Source of the DNA: Owenia fusiformis
Taxonomy: Eukaryota; Annelida; Polychaeta; Sabellida; Oweniidae
DNA: 64,000 bases
Direction of reading: 5' to 3'
Assembly: GCA_903813345.2 (NCBI GenBank)
Contig: CAIIXF020000010.1
Span: 33,471,425 to 33,535,424 of the forward strand
Below are positions 24,481 to 34,442 of the stretch, in pieces. Made by a program: the position numbers and the translations under genes. Every line of letters starts with the position of its first letter. Position 1 is the first letter of the stretch. The notes beneath the pieces are model-generated. The model searched no databases. It saw nothing but the letters and a program-made list of their open reading frames with translations, and was not told where the DNA came from.

Positions 24481-25308
24481 CCATAAGTTTTGCAACATTA
24501 GCTCCCCTATTGAACTACGTGTTGAAGCCTCTTTACGTTTGAATTTTTATTCACTTAACCTGCGATGAAATAACTTATAATATTGATATTAACGTAACTT
24601 GACTTTATTTCCAATACCTTCAATTTTTTCCTCGATTACAATAGGTCGAAAATTGATGATAAATTTGATGAATTTTTGAAAATCGTCATTTCCCATGTAA
24701 ACCAATGGGAAATGGTGGGTTCGGGGCAAATCAGAAATCAGGATATCTATTCGGTAAAAGATTCAGCAAAAGATATTTGATATAGAAAATTGAATTGTCT
24801 AACTTTTTTGTACACTAAGTGTTTAGCTTACTTGATGAAAACTAAAGTTACAGAGCTTCAATCAAGGTCATTTTTGAAAATCATTTTTCGCCTCCTGTGT
24901 TATTTTATTTCAATGGGGGAGTTTTTTGAAGAATAATTTTGACTTTAAAGACCTATAACTTTGCTGATCCTGAAGAAAGGTATATATTTTTTGTTAAATA
25001 AAGTTAGCAAATTCAATTGCTTACATAACTTGCATTTTTCCAAGGACTCGGGAGTGATGGATATTCTGTCATATGACTTGCGGCAAACCTACCATTTTCC
25101 ATTGGTTAACATGGGAATGTCGATTTTCAAAAATTCACCAAATTTTCGACAATTGAGACAATTTGGAGGTATTGGAAATAAAGTCAAATTACGTTTCAAT
25201 CAATGGTATAAGTATTTTCATCTCAGGTTAAGTAAATAAAAATTCAAAAGTAAAGAGGCTTTAACACGTACATAGTTCAATGGGGGAGCTAAGGTTGCCA
25301 AACTTAGG
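24481..25308. mobile_element. Foldback element (~830 bp) with TTAGCTCCCC ends
   Basis: CCATAAGTTTTGCAACATTA at 24,481 pairs with the inverse of TAAGGTTGCCAAACTTAGG ending at 25,308. Pairing continues through GAACTACGTGTTGAAGCCTC and CCCATGTAAACCAATGG. A partial copy of the right half lies at 58,800-58,990. Confidence 0.75.
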
Positions 25309-26338
25309 TAGGGTAGTGTACATAATGATTAATGTGCACTCATGTATATATTGGTATTGCTAATTGGTGTGTCAAATAATGGTTATAATGGTAATGCATA
25401 TTGCAATGTTAGGCCTATGTTTATTTGGTAACCGTTGTGTCACACAATCTCCCAGCAGGTGAAGGTTTTGAATTACTTAAAGTGTAATTAAAGTGAGTTT
25501 CATCCACATGAGCTAATTAATGCAAAGTTATAACATAAGTGTCTTGGTAGTCATGTTACAGGTTTCAGTATTAAATATGATATTAAATGCTGTATATTAT
25601 GTGACCATGAAGCAAGGATCTTAGTCTCTTGAGATTCATCTTTGTGAGTGTTGTTTGAATGCATGTTCCCATTGCTATTAAGTAGTACTGTATCATACAG
25701 TGTATTTTATTCTTGTAGATAGATAATATATCTATCATTCTAGTAGATAACACATCTATTATTCAGGTAAATTATGCATATATTATTCAGGTATCACAAC
25801 ATCAACGGTATTATTCATATATCTATATTCACACTGTTGGTGGATTTGTATAACTATGTTGTAAATAAACCTATAGTCTTTTATTATATATATTTATCCT
25901 AATTCAGCTATTTTGTTAGATCAAGTGTATTTTACTGCACCACCGTGCAGAGAGAGAAGCGGTGAGGGTCGTTACAAAAACAACCTGAGAAATTTTAAGA
26001 GGTATTTCAATTAAATATACCATGGGCAAAATAGTATTTCTGTAATGATAAATATTAGCATTCTAAAGATTTGATTATTTGTCTCAAGACGTGTCAAGAC
26101 TTTTTGTCACGCTCTAAACGCGTCTGTGCACTGGGTGTGCTTAGACGTGCTTAGAGATGTCTAGAGTTGGTTTCATGCGTGTCTAGAGGTGTCAAAAATT
26201 GTCACGCCTAAGCACCCGGCGTGCTTAGACTTGATTTCTAGACGTGCTAAGAGTTGGAATTCCATATTTATCGCAGTATACGTACCTTTCGATTGAGCGT
26301 CTACATTACTCAAATAGAGAATACACGGGGCTAATAAC
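25309..26338. other. Intergenic with a short degenerate minisatellite
   Basis: Mostly featureless. At 26,080-26,260 short phrases such as GTGCTTAGAC, GTCTAGAGGTGT and CACGCC repeat degenerately on both strands. ATCTATYATTC phrases recur near 25,720-25,810. Confidence 0.4.
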
Positions 26339-27189
26339 CACCCTATGCAGACAGAGCCTGTGGGAAATATTGGGTGCGGAGCAAATGAGCGGAGGGTGCG
26401 GAGCTAACGGTTATTTTTGAATTTAAATTTGGGATATTTCTGAAACTAAGCCGTTTTGGGACTTCAAATATACCAAGATATGTGTATTTGACACCAAATA
26501 TCAATACAATTGTGAAAATAGTAGCGCAATTCATTTTATAGCGACGAAGTGTGCCTTAAACCTTTCCCAGACCTATATATTTTGAAATTATCCTTTTAAT
26601 ACTGAGTCCCCAGCATTCATAAAAAATGGTGTTCAAGGTGCATTATCTATACAAATTATTTTTGCATCTTAGAAGCCAGGCAGTATCTGTGTGATTTTAT
26701 AAAAATTCGGAAATTTTTTCAGATATGAGCCCCCTCTAAATATTGGGTGCGGAGCAGCTCCATAAACGTAGCTCCGCACCCAATATTTAGAGGGGCTCAT
26801 ATCTGAAGAACATTTCCGAATTTTTATAAAATCACACAGATACTGCCTGGCTTCCAAGATGCAAAAATAATTTGCATGGGTAGTGTATCTTGAACACCAT
26901 TTTTTATTAATGCTGGGGACGCAGTATTAAAAGGATAGTCTCAAAATATATAGGTCTGGGAAATGTTTAAGGCATACTGCGTCGCTATAAAATGAATTGC
27001 ACTACTATTTTCACAATTTTATTGATATTTGGTGTCAAATACACATATCTTGGTATATTTGAAGTCCCAAAACGGCTTAGTTTCAGAAATATCCCAATTT
27101 TAAATTCAAAAAAATGACCGTTAGCTCCGCACCCTCCGCTCATTTGCGCCGCACCCAATATTTCCCACAGGCTCTGTCTGCATAGGGTG
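26339..27189. mobile_element. 851-bp near-perfect palindromic MITE
   Basis: CACCCTATGCAGACAGAGCC starts one arm and its inverse ends the other. Arms of roughly 420 bp pair almost throughout, with the turn at about 26,760-26,775 (AGCTCC...GTAGCT). ATAAC flanks both ends (26,334-26,338 and 27,190-27,194), a 5-bp target duplication. GGGTGCGGAGC phrases recur inside each arm. Confidence 0.9.
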
Positions 27190-27194
27190 ATAAC

Positions 27195-28022
27195 ACTACG
27201 TATAATTTCATCATCACATAATCAGTTCTGGTAACCACATAAATTGTTACTTTTTCTGTATCAACTCCTTTTGATAGTCTAGTTTCTGTACCCAGAAATT
27301 GTGTTGTTCTGTAGGGTCTTCTAAGAAACATGATATCATTCTATCTAGAAAATAACAAACAAAGACCACGGATGTTATGTTCTCAATAATGTCCATAGTA
27401 GGCCCATAAGTCCAAAATTGAACCAGCTTTATTATGGTGTATAAAGGCTTGCGGAAAAATCTGATAAGATGTTTTTCATAGCTGTCAACAAATAACAACT
27501 GGAACAAATGAAATCAAGTTACTAATTAATTCCTATTTTGAAAATTCTTACCAAAGGGACAGGCAGGCTGCAGAGGGGGGGGGGGTAGGGTGGATGACTT
27601 TAATCAGGGGGTCTTCTACTTCATGCAATGTAATTGTATAATATTCCTTAAGGAAATAAATTCCGATCTAGGCGCAACGTCACCAGCATGCAATAGTCAA
27701 TATTTTTGTTATCATCAAGGATAGGAATTAAAGAACACAGCAACAACTTACATTTTGTGATTATAATGTCGTCTATTAGTATTCATAACAGGTCATGTAA
27801 ACCTCCACTGCTTGATTTATTACAAAATGTTGACTTTTACACGCTGGTGACGCTGTGCCTTTGGAAATAAGTCTCAAACCTTAGAAGCGCATCAGTTCAA
27901 AAAATCATGAAAATTCTTACCAATTTTACCAGACCATGTACATACGGTCCTAAATTTGCCTAGAAAAAGCCCTGCATTATAAAGCATCCGTAGAGTCAAA
28001 TCCCAGAGAGCGAAATTAAATA
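27195..28022. other. Intergenic flank of copy A
   Basis: No gene supported. The last 40 bp (AAGCATCCGTAGAGTCAAAT onward, about 27,980) are homologous to the 3' flank of copies B and C (about 38,550 and 47,670), so the duplicated unit begins at least here. Confidence 0.5.
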
Positions 28023-28201
28023 CTAGTAATCACGCGGTCCAAACTACGATCGTTAATTTGAATTTTAGACCTAGGTGTTTGAAAATCAAGGATTGTGATC
28101 CTCATAGTGCACCGTTTTCTTCAAACTTGTTCCATTCAAAGGAAAACAAAAATGCCTCTCTGCGGGTGCATTGCTTTATTGTCCCTCGTTTTAGTGGCGT
28201 T
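28023..28201. mobile_element. 179-bp insertion in the 3' flank of copy A
   Basis: It interrupts homology with the B and C flanks and is bordered by AAATTAAATA on both sides (28,013-28,022 and 28,202-28,211), a likely target duplication. Its GTTAATTTGAATTTT, CTTCAAACTTGTTCCATTCA and TGCATTGCTTTATTGT blocks recur at 54,960-55,340 and 55,995-56,170, so it is a dispersed family. Confidence 0.7.
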
Positions 28202-28344
28202 AAATTAAATAATAATAGACTTGAATCTGATTCTTACATTTCCATGCTTTGTTTATGCATATGGACAGTTCCATTTTTCAAATGTTCAACATAAAACAGG
28301 CTGGGTTATATCTATAGTAGTAGTATTATTGATACATGTAGAAG

Positions 28345-28354
28345 TTTATTTATT
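28345..28354 (-). promoter_or_regulatory. Candidate poly(A) signals for copy A
   Basis: Two overlapping AATAAA hexamers on the minus strand, about 500 bp past the stop of copy A. The same cluster is conserved behind B and C. Confidence 0.4.
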
Positions 28355-28851
28355 AATTGTTTCATGAGTTATACAATGTTCATAAACAAAAAGTAGTGTG
28401 TACACAGTTAAAAAATTAAGAATCGACATACGAAATATGCAAAAGTATGGAAAAACAGTATAAACCTTTATATTTTATCATTTCAAATTTACATCCGACG
28501 CCAATCAAGAACATTCAACTTAAATACATTCAGCTAAAATATATTCGTTTAAAGTTGCTTTTAATGTATTAAAACTGACTGAGGTTATGCGGTGGTGTAA
28601 ACTATTGTTTAACAATGTATGTGCATGCATGACAACTAAAATTATATTTAAAATAAAACAAAAGTTCTTCAAAATCAATTTTTTGAAATTAGATTGAAAA
28701 GTTTCACATTCCACATTTTCATAAAACTAGGTATGACAAATAATATAAACCAAAGTGGTTAAAACTTTATATGTGGCCTTTAAACATGAAGAGTTTTCAA
28801 TAGGCTAAGCCAAAATCGCAAAGGGCAATTCCTTCGGAGTTCATATTGTAA

Positions 28852-31800
28852 TCACCAAGTTGGCGTTGTGGGGAAATCATCAATATGAATGCGAAGTTCT
28901 TCACCCTTCTTTTCATAGTTTGCCCAGAAGTACACTTTTTTACTTGTGAACTGGTTAGCTCCAAGTGTTCCACATTCCATGACTATATGGTAGAGTGTTG
29001 GACTGACAAGCCATATGTCTAACTGTACAGTTTGGTCATAGAGTGATATCATCGCCTCTGGATCGTATAGGCTTGCTTCATTCCCCGACTGAACTTTTAC
29101 AACAAACTTCTGGGTAGAATCAGGGTCGGGAGGCATTCCTTCACCAATACCTTTTAAAGATGGATCAAACATGCGTATGCAGGATGTTGAATCTGTCAGA
29201 CCAGCCGAAGTTTTGGTTTCTTTCATTTTAATTACCACTGAAGATTCACCTGAAATAATTTTGCAAATACGTTTGTGTTTATTCCAGTGCTGTTTTTGAC
29301 ACGCTTTACCGCAATACTGTGTCTTGCGACATTTGGTGCATTTTAGCAGGTCACCCTTGCTGTGACAATTGGCACATATTTCTAAGGGATTTGTTTTTAA
29401 TAGCTTTCCAACTCCATTTTTCCGAATTATGTTCCTGTCTGTTAACATTGGGGGACTGATATACAATGTTACTTCGTCCTGAGGCATTCCTTCCTGAATT
29501 TTTGATTGGGTTGACATATCTTTTAACAGCCTTTTAGTCTCTGGTCGAAGAACCTCTGTATGTAGGGCTGGTCCTGGATGATCGCGTATTGTATTACTAT
29601 CTATGAGGATTCGCGCTGAATAGTTTGTCCCAACACGTATTCCACCACATTTATTGCTGAAGACTTCATTATTTTGTACATTGCCAGTTGTTCGGGTTTT
29701 CAAAGATATCCCCCAAAACCAATTTTCAAAAATTTTGTTTCCTTGAATGGTAATAACACCACCATCGGTCGAAATTCCTCTCATACCATTTTGGAATATA
29801 GTATTGTTTCTTATCTCCGCTATCGTTGAGAATGTGAACAAAATGCCTTCAAGTTGATTGTGATGAATAGCACTTCTAGTTACTCGACAGTATTCAGCCA
29901 ATGATCCTATTGTTAACCCATGCGTTTGATTGTTTTTGATATCACAGTTATTTACTATCAATGATCCTCCATTGCGCACCTCAATTCCATCTTGTCTGCA
30001 ACTCTCAACAATACATCCATCTATCTCTCCAAAAGAACCACGTCCATCTACTAACATGCCGCCTCCACCACACCGATTGAAATGAGAATCGCGAACAATG
30101 ACTGAGCCACCTTCACCTGCTGCTAAACCTGGACTGCCTCTTTCTCCGACACGAGCAAATTCTCCTATCAATCCACCATCACAAAACTGTTCTTTATTAA
30201 TTTCACCAGACGCAAACCTTGCAAAGTTTTTTAACAATTCCTTTCTTTTGCTTTCGCTTTTTTGCAAACATTCATTTGCAGTTAAAGATTTGCAACCATT
30301 TACACCTTTACAAAAGGGGTATTCATCGCATGCTTCTTCTCCGTTTGCAAATGAGCAGTTTATAAAGGAAGCCACTTCACCACCAAATATCATAATTTGA
30401 TGACCTTTGAAATGCAAGTTCTCAAAATGAATGTTTCTGACATCTTTGGATGGGTTTGCTATCCTTCCAGGCTGAACAACGATATGAACACCTGTTGGTG
30501 AAAGACCAACCATCTGGGTACTCTGCATTGTTATGAGTGGGGTTGTATAAGTGTTGGGGTGGAGGAATATCGTAGTGTATGGTCTATTAGTAGGTAACCA
30601 CGCCATTTGCAAAGACATCGTATCGTGTACTACACAGTAGTTAATTATTGGGTAGTACAATTTCATTTTATATTCCAAAGAGGATTCTGAATGTTGGTAT
30701 GATGCCATAGCTGCTGCAGCATATCCCATTGATCTTGTATAAGAACTTGTATTTATATCTTGAGGAACCGATGGCTCAAATGACATTGGTTGCAAGGCAC
30801 CATGAAACTGATCTGTTTCTATACGCCACAAATTATGCAATGCGTATGACTTCCAACAATTGGCTTTCCAGGACTCAAAATCCAAGGAAAGGCAGGAGTT
30901 GGCGTCTTGTAGACATTTTTCATACTCCTCTATTCTGAGGTAGCTGAGACTTCTATTTGACAGAACTTTTGAGGTTTCTTCTGTTGCAATGTTGATCGAC
31001 TCTGTGTAACATGAAATCGCAGCATGGAAGTTACCATCTTTAAAGTTTGTGTTCCCTAGGCCTCGAAGTTCATCTGATTTTGTTTGGTCTTTAATAACAG
31101 ATGATTCAGATTTCATGCATTCTTCTATGCGTTTTCTTTGATCTTCTAAGATGGGTATCTTGACTTCCATGTAGAATTCTATTTTGCCTTGGTCAAGAGA
31201 ATCCAGGTATGTCATCATTGTGTTTTTCTCACCCTGGGCGCAAAGTGCTTCACTTTGTCGTTGATTGACACTGTGAAAAATTGAAGATTCATATATGATT
31301 CTCAGGATCGGTTCGCTGATCAGCAGTTCACTCCCCTTTCTTCCCTTTCTACCATTAAATTGTTTAACATGGTCTCTCAATGAACATGCTTGTAAAGCAA
31401 GGCGTGACCAAAGATTTAAAGAAACTCTATTGGTAGCATTCTTTTTCACCCCAGTGATGATTGGTTTAGGACTATTAGTGTTATCCAAAGCTTTGTTCAA
31501 CATACTTACGGCAATTTTAAGAATGTGACCAGATTCGCAATCTCTTGAAAGCTGATCTCTAATCACTTCTTGTACCAAGCGATGAACACTTAAAGAGTTT
31601 TGAGTACATTTTGTGAACAGAGAAAATTTTGTCAAAACTGACACTGCTTCTTCAATATCTACGCTTGATGACAAATGTAAACTAAGATAAGGTGGATTGC
31701 CTCCATTAATAACTTCTACTGGTATATCATCTGCGTGTAGGAAGGCCATCACTTTCATTATAACTGAAGCTGTGTTGCCCATGTCTTCTTCCTCTGATAT

Positions 31801-32727
31801 TGCCTCGACATACTCAAAGTTCATATTCCAAGTCATTCTTACAGCTAGTCGTTCTTTCGAAGTCTCTGCATGTGGTGCAGTTGCTTCCTTTTTTAACCAC
31901 TTCAGCCGTTTTTGTTGGAACTCTCTCAGGTAGACTTCATAGCTATACTTTCGCTGTTTTATATGAACAGCAGCTTGTTCAAGTGCAAGTGGCAAAAACC
32001 CCAAATCTTGGACAAGTTGTTGTAAGCATTCGTTTGAAGAATATCCTGACCTTTTTACCATGAATGATATAGATTCCTCCATAGTAAAAGGTCCAACGGG
32101 TACACAGGCTGATTCTTCTATACGAATGTCTTGCTGTAGTTCAATAGGCTCTCTTCTGGTTGTAACAATGATATGACCTTTGCTTTCTCGCCTCCAAGAT
32201 CCCATCAGCAATGTCTTCATTCCAACAGTCAGTTCCCTTAGGTCAAGGTTGTCTACTATACACAACCAAGGTGTCTCGATTCCCTTCAACCACTTTACGA
32301 CGGCATCGAGCTTTTGTTTAAAATTATCGCCATGTACCTGCAATTCTAAAGCAATTCTATTGAGAGAGTTCTCAAATATTTCTGAACTCTCTGCCGAAAT
32401 CCAGAATACACCTGAATAGAAATTTTTTAGTTGCCATGCAACTTCATTAGCCAGTGTACTCTTTCCACAACCACCAAGACCACATAGTCCGACAATGTCA
32501 AACTGATTATTATCCTCTAATCTAGACCTAATCAAACCCAACTCTTCCAACCTCCCTGAAAAATTTGAGTTCCTATCTGGAGCATCAAACCATGGATTGG
32601 TAGAGTAAAAAGGACTGGCTAGTTTATCCTCTACAACCCCTACTCTTGTGTGCAACTTATCCACTTTCTCTTTAACATTAACCTGATCAATACTGACCTT
32701 TTTGAGTCCAGCCCCTAATACATTCAC
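28852..32727 (-). CDS. Copy A: 5'-truncated NB-ARC/TPR/beta-helix/MYND protein, 1,291 codons
   Basis: Uninterrupted frame from a Met in the coiled coil (MNVLGAGLKKVSIDQV) to the stop. It encodes NB-ARC with P-loop GLGGCGKST, Walker B-like WLCIVDNLD, IIVTTRR and LGFLPLALEQAA, then VHRLVQEVIRDQL, TPR, beta-helix, a complete MYND finger and a C-terminal domain ending FPTTPTW. It differs from copy C by scattered substitutions and in-frame losses (4 residues after GNPP, one before CIRMFDP). The coiled-coil start is out of frame because of a 1-base deletion shared with B, and no HEPN exon lies upstream. It may produce a shortened protein from the internal Met or be a recent pseudogene; the long open frame does not decide between these. 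Confidence 0.6.
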   Translation of the reverse strand: MNVLGAGLKKVSIDQVNVKEKVDKLHTRVGVVEDKLASPFYSTNPWFDAPDRNSNFSGRLEELGLIRSRLEDNNQFDIVGLCGLGGCGKSTLANEVAWQLKNFYSGVFWISAESSEIFENSLNRIALELQVHGDNFKQKLDAVVKWLKGIETPWLCIVDNLDLRELTVGMKTLLMGSWRRESKGHIIVTTRREPIELQQDIRIEESACVPVGPFTMEESISFMVKRSGYSSNECLQQLVQDLGFLPLALEQAAVHIKQRKYSYEVYLREFQQKRLKWLKKEATAPHAETSKERLAVRMTWNMNFEYVEAISEEEDMGNTASVIMKVMAFLHADDIPVEVINGGNPPYLSLHLSSSVDIEEAVSVLTKFSLFTKCTQNSLSVHRLVQEVIRDQLSRDCESGHILKIAVSMLNKALDNTNSPKPIITGVKKNATNRVSLNLWSRLALQACSLRDHVKQFNGRKGRKGSELLISEPILRIIYESSIFHSVNQRQSEALCAQGEKNTMMTYLDSLDQGKIEFYMEVKIPILEDQRKRIEECMKSESSVIKDQTKSDELRGLGNTNFKDGNFHAAISCYTESINIATEETSKVLSNRSLSYLRIEEYEKCLQDANSCLSLDFESWKANCWKSYALHNLWRIETDQFHGALQPMSFEPSVPQDINTSSYTRSMGYAAAAMASYQHSESSLEYKMKLYYPIINYCVVHDTMSLQMAWLPTNRPYTTIFLHPNTYTTPLITMQSTQMVGLSPTGVHIVVQPGRIANPSKDVRNIHFENLHFKGHQIMIFGGEVASFINCSFANGEEACDEYPFCKGVNGCKSLTANECLQKSESKRKELLKNFARFASGEINKEQFCDGGLIGEFARVGERGSPGLAAGEGGSVIVRDSHFNRCGGGGMLVDGRGSFGEIDGCIVESCRQDGIEVRNGGSLIVNNCDIKNNQTHGLTIGSLAEYCRVTRSAIHHNQLEGILFTFSTIAEIRNNTIFQNGMRGISTDGGVITIQGNKIFENWFWGISLKTRTTGNVQNNEVFSNKCGGIRVGTNYSARILIDSNTIRDHPGPALHTEVLRPETKRLLKDMSTQSKIQEGMPQDEVTLYISPPMLTDRNIIRKNGVGKLLKTNPLEICANCHSKGDLLKCTKCRKTQYCGKACQKQHWNKHKRICKIISGESSVVIKMKETKTSAGLTDSTSCIRMFDPSLKGIGEGMPPDPDSTQKFVVKVQSGNEASLYDPEAMISLYDQTVQLDIWLVSPTLYHIVMECGTLGANQFTSKKVYFWANYEKKGEELRIHIDDFPTTPTW

Positions 32728-33539
32728 ATTTTATCTACAGTCTCTACCTTTTCACCCAATTCTGTTACTGTCTTTGAGGTCTTTTTGAGTTCATGTTCAA
32801 CCCTTTTTGTGTCTTCTCCTTGTTTCTTCTCCACATTTTCAAGCCTCTCGTTAAATTGAAGCAATGAAGTTTTCAAAGATGTTTCCACCGCCAATATCTC
32901 AGTCCTTAAAGGGTGACGCATATCGTTTAGCAAATCGAACGCTCGTTTCTGGTGTTGCTCACCGTTTAGTATAAAAGGCCCGATCCCGGAATAATACTCA
33001 AGGGTTCAAAGGCTCGGATCGTAGTGTCAACACCTCTTACTGTTATATAGCATAAGTATTTTATAGATCGTCACACATTTATAAAAGGGCGATTTTTATT
33101 TTGACAAATCAATTCCACATTTATGGGTGAAGTTTCAGGATCGTCTATTTGTGTATAATAAGGAAAAATTGACATCTAAATTTCCCCATAACGTAATAGC
33201 ACACAGCTTGGCATATGAAATATCCTACAAATGAAACAAAGCAGTTCTAATACAAGGATTTATATTGGCTGTTGTACATATTCTTTGAACGCAATCACTC
33301 TATGGATAACGTCTTCAAAATCATCATAAACGGATTACTTTATCTCAAAGACAATTTCAATAAACTAGATTTTACAGAACTCCCCTTATTTCTTAAAAAT
33401 GGACTGATCCAGGAGCCGCCATATTGTTTTTATACGGGAAGCTTATCGGAACCCTTTAAAGAACTTGACTCGTCAAGTGTGAGCTTAGCTAAAGTCCTGA
33501 GTTTTACATCAATCCACGGAGTAGAGAAAAACTTCACAC
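32724..33539 (-). pseudogene. Copy A: broken 5' part of the main exon (coiled coil)
   Basis: This part matches the start of copy C's main exon (acceptor equivalent at 33,539-33,541). It is broken twice. CACATTTTATC near 32,727-32,737 has one T fewer than copy C, moving the coiled coil out of frame with NB-ARC. A 546-bp MITE (32,910-33,455) separates the DESSSL codons from LRTEIL. It also lacks the eight codons CERIQTTT present in C, as does B. Confidence 0.8.
32910..33455. mobile_element. 546-bp MITE with TTAA target duplication, inside copy A
   Basis: Flanked by TTAA on both sides (32,906-32,909 and 33,456-33,459). The equivalent site in B reads a single TTAA. Ends are AGGGT...ACCCT. TTAA targeting suggests a piggyBac-type non-autonomous element. 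It is absent from B and C. Confidence 0.85.
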
Positions 33540-33605
33540 CTAAAATTATGAAACGTATAGACAAGGTTCAGTATTTATTAGCTTGTTTATGGCTCCTCTG
33601 ACATA

Positions 33606-34147
33606 CAGAGTGGTCAAATAAAATGGCAACCCTGCCTGCAATTTCCCTCATATCTTTGTCATTTTAGAAAAATGCTCCATGAAATTTAGTACATGTGTAC
33701 ATCATTTAATATCCTACCAGCCCACAATATTTCACGACCATCAGATTAATAGTTACAATGTTACAGCACTTTAAATCTGCTCCAGAAGCCAATATTGCGC
33801 TTTGGGCAAACCTGCACTCGTCGTCCAAAATGTTCATACCAGACTTCAACCTGTGGGATATGCCAAAGATGACCCCAGGACAATTAAGGAGATCATAATT
33901 TTCATTCAGGCCATACCTACTGAGGATTGCAGTTGGGTCATAGACAACTTGTGCATAATGCCCAAGCGCGATGATTGCCATACCTGGGGCATGTTGTTTG
34001 AACTGCTGCAACATTGTGACTTTCAGTCTGATGGTCATAAATTGTTATAGGCTGATAGAAGATTGAATGATGTACAAGTGTACAAATATCAGGGAGTGAT
34101 TACCTAAGATGACAAAGAAATTACAGGGTTGTCGTTTTATCACCCTG
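33606..34147. mobile_element. Mariner-like MITE upstream of copy A
   Basis: Inverted ends (TACAGAGTGGTCAAATAAAA and the inverse of TTTTATCACCCTGTA) lie between TA dinucleotides, and pairing extends inward through TACATGTGTACATCATT and GACCATCAGA. Orthologous copies lie at 43,370-43,911 and, inside the intron of C, at 52,529-53,061, so it predates all duplications. The 110-codon minus frame inside is not recognisable and is broken in C. Confidence 0.8.
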
Positions 34148-34442
34148 TATCATGGGCTTTCAAGAGAAGGGCATACAACTGCCCAATTCCATATATGAGC
34201 ACTGCCTTATGTTTTCAAAATTGTAAAAATTCCTCCTGTTCACATTCGTTACCTATCCTTTAACTACAAGTATTATAACATTTTCAATATTTTGTTTAAT
34301 TTTACTGTATTCTTGGTATTATATTATGTAAATATTATAAATAACTGGTATAAATGATATTTCCTTTAAATTAAGTCATACATTATTTAACAAAATGTGC
34401 GATTACATATAGTTTTTCTCTAAGTTAGAAAATCATTTTATA

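Noticed and set aside
30098-32419. Plus-strand frames of 69-100 codons inside copy A (and equivalents in B and C)
   Set aside because: They are antisense shadows of the large coding exon and recur only because the sense codons are conserved.
33706-34038. 110-codon minus-strand frame, nearly identical upstream of A and B
   Set aside because: It lies inside an inverted-repeat MITE, is conserved only because the spacer was duplicated, has no recognisable domain, and is disrupted in the older copy in the intron of C.
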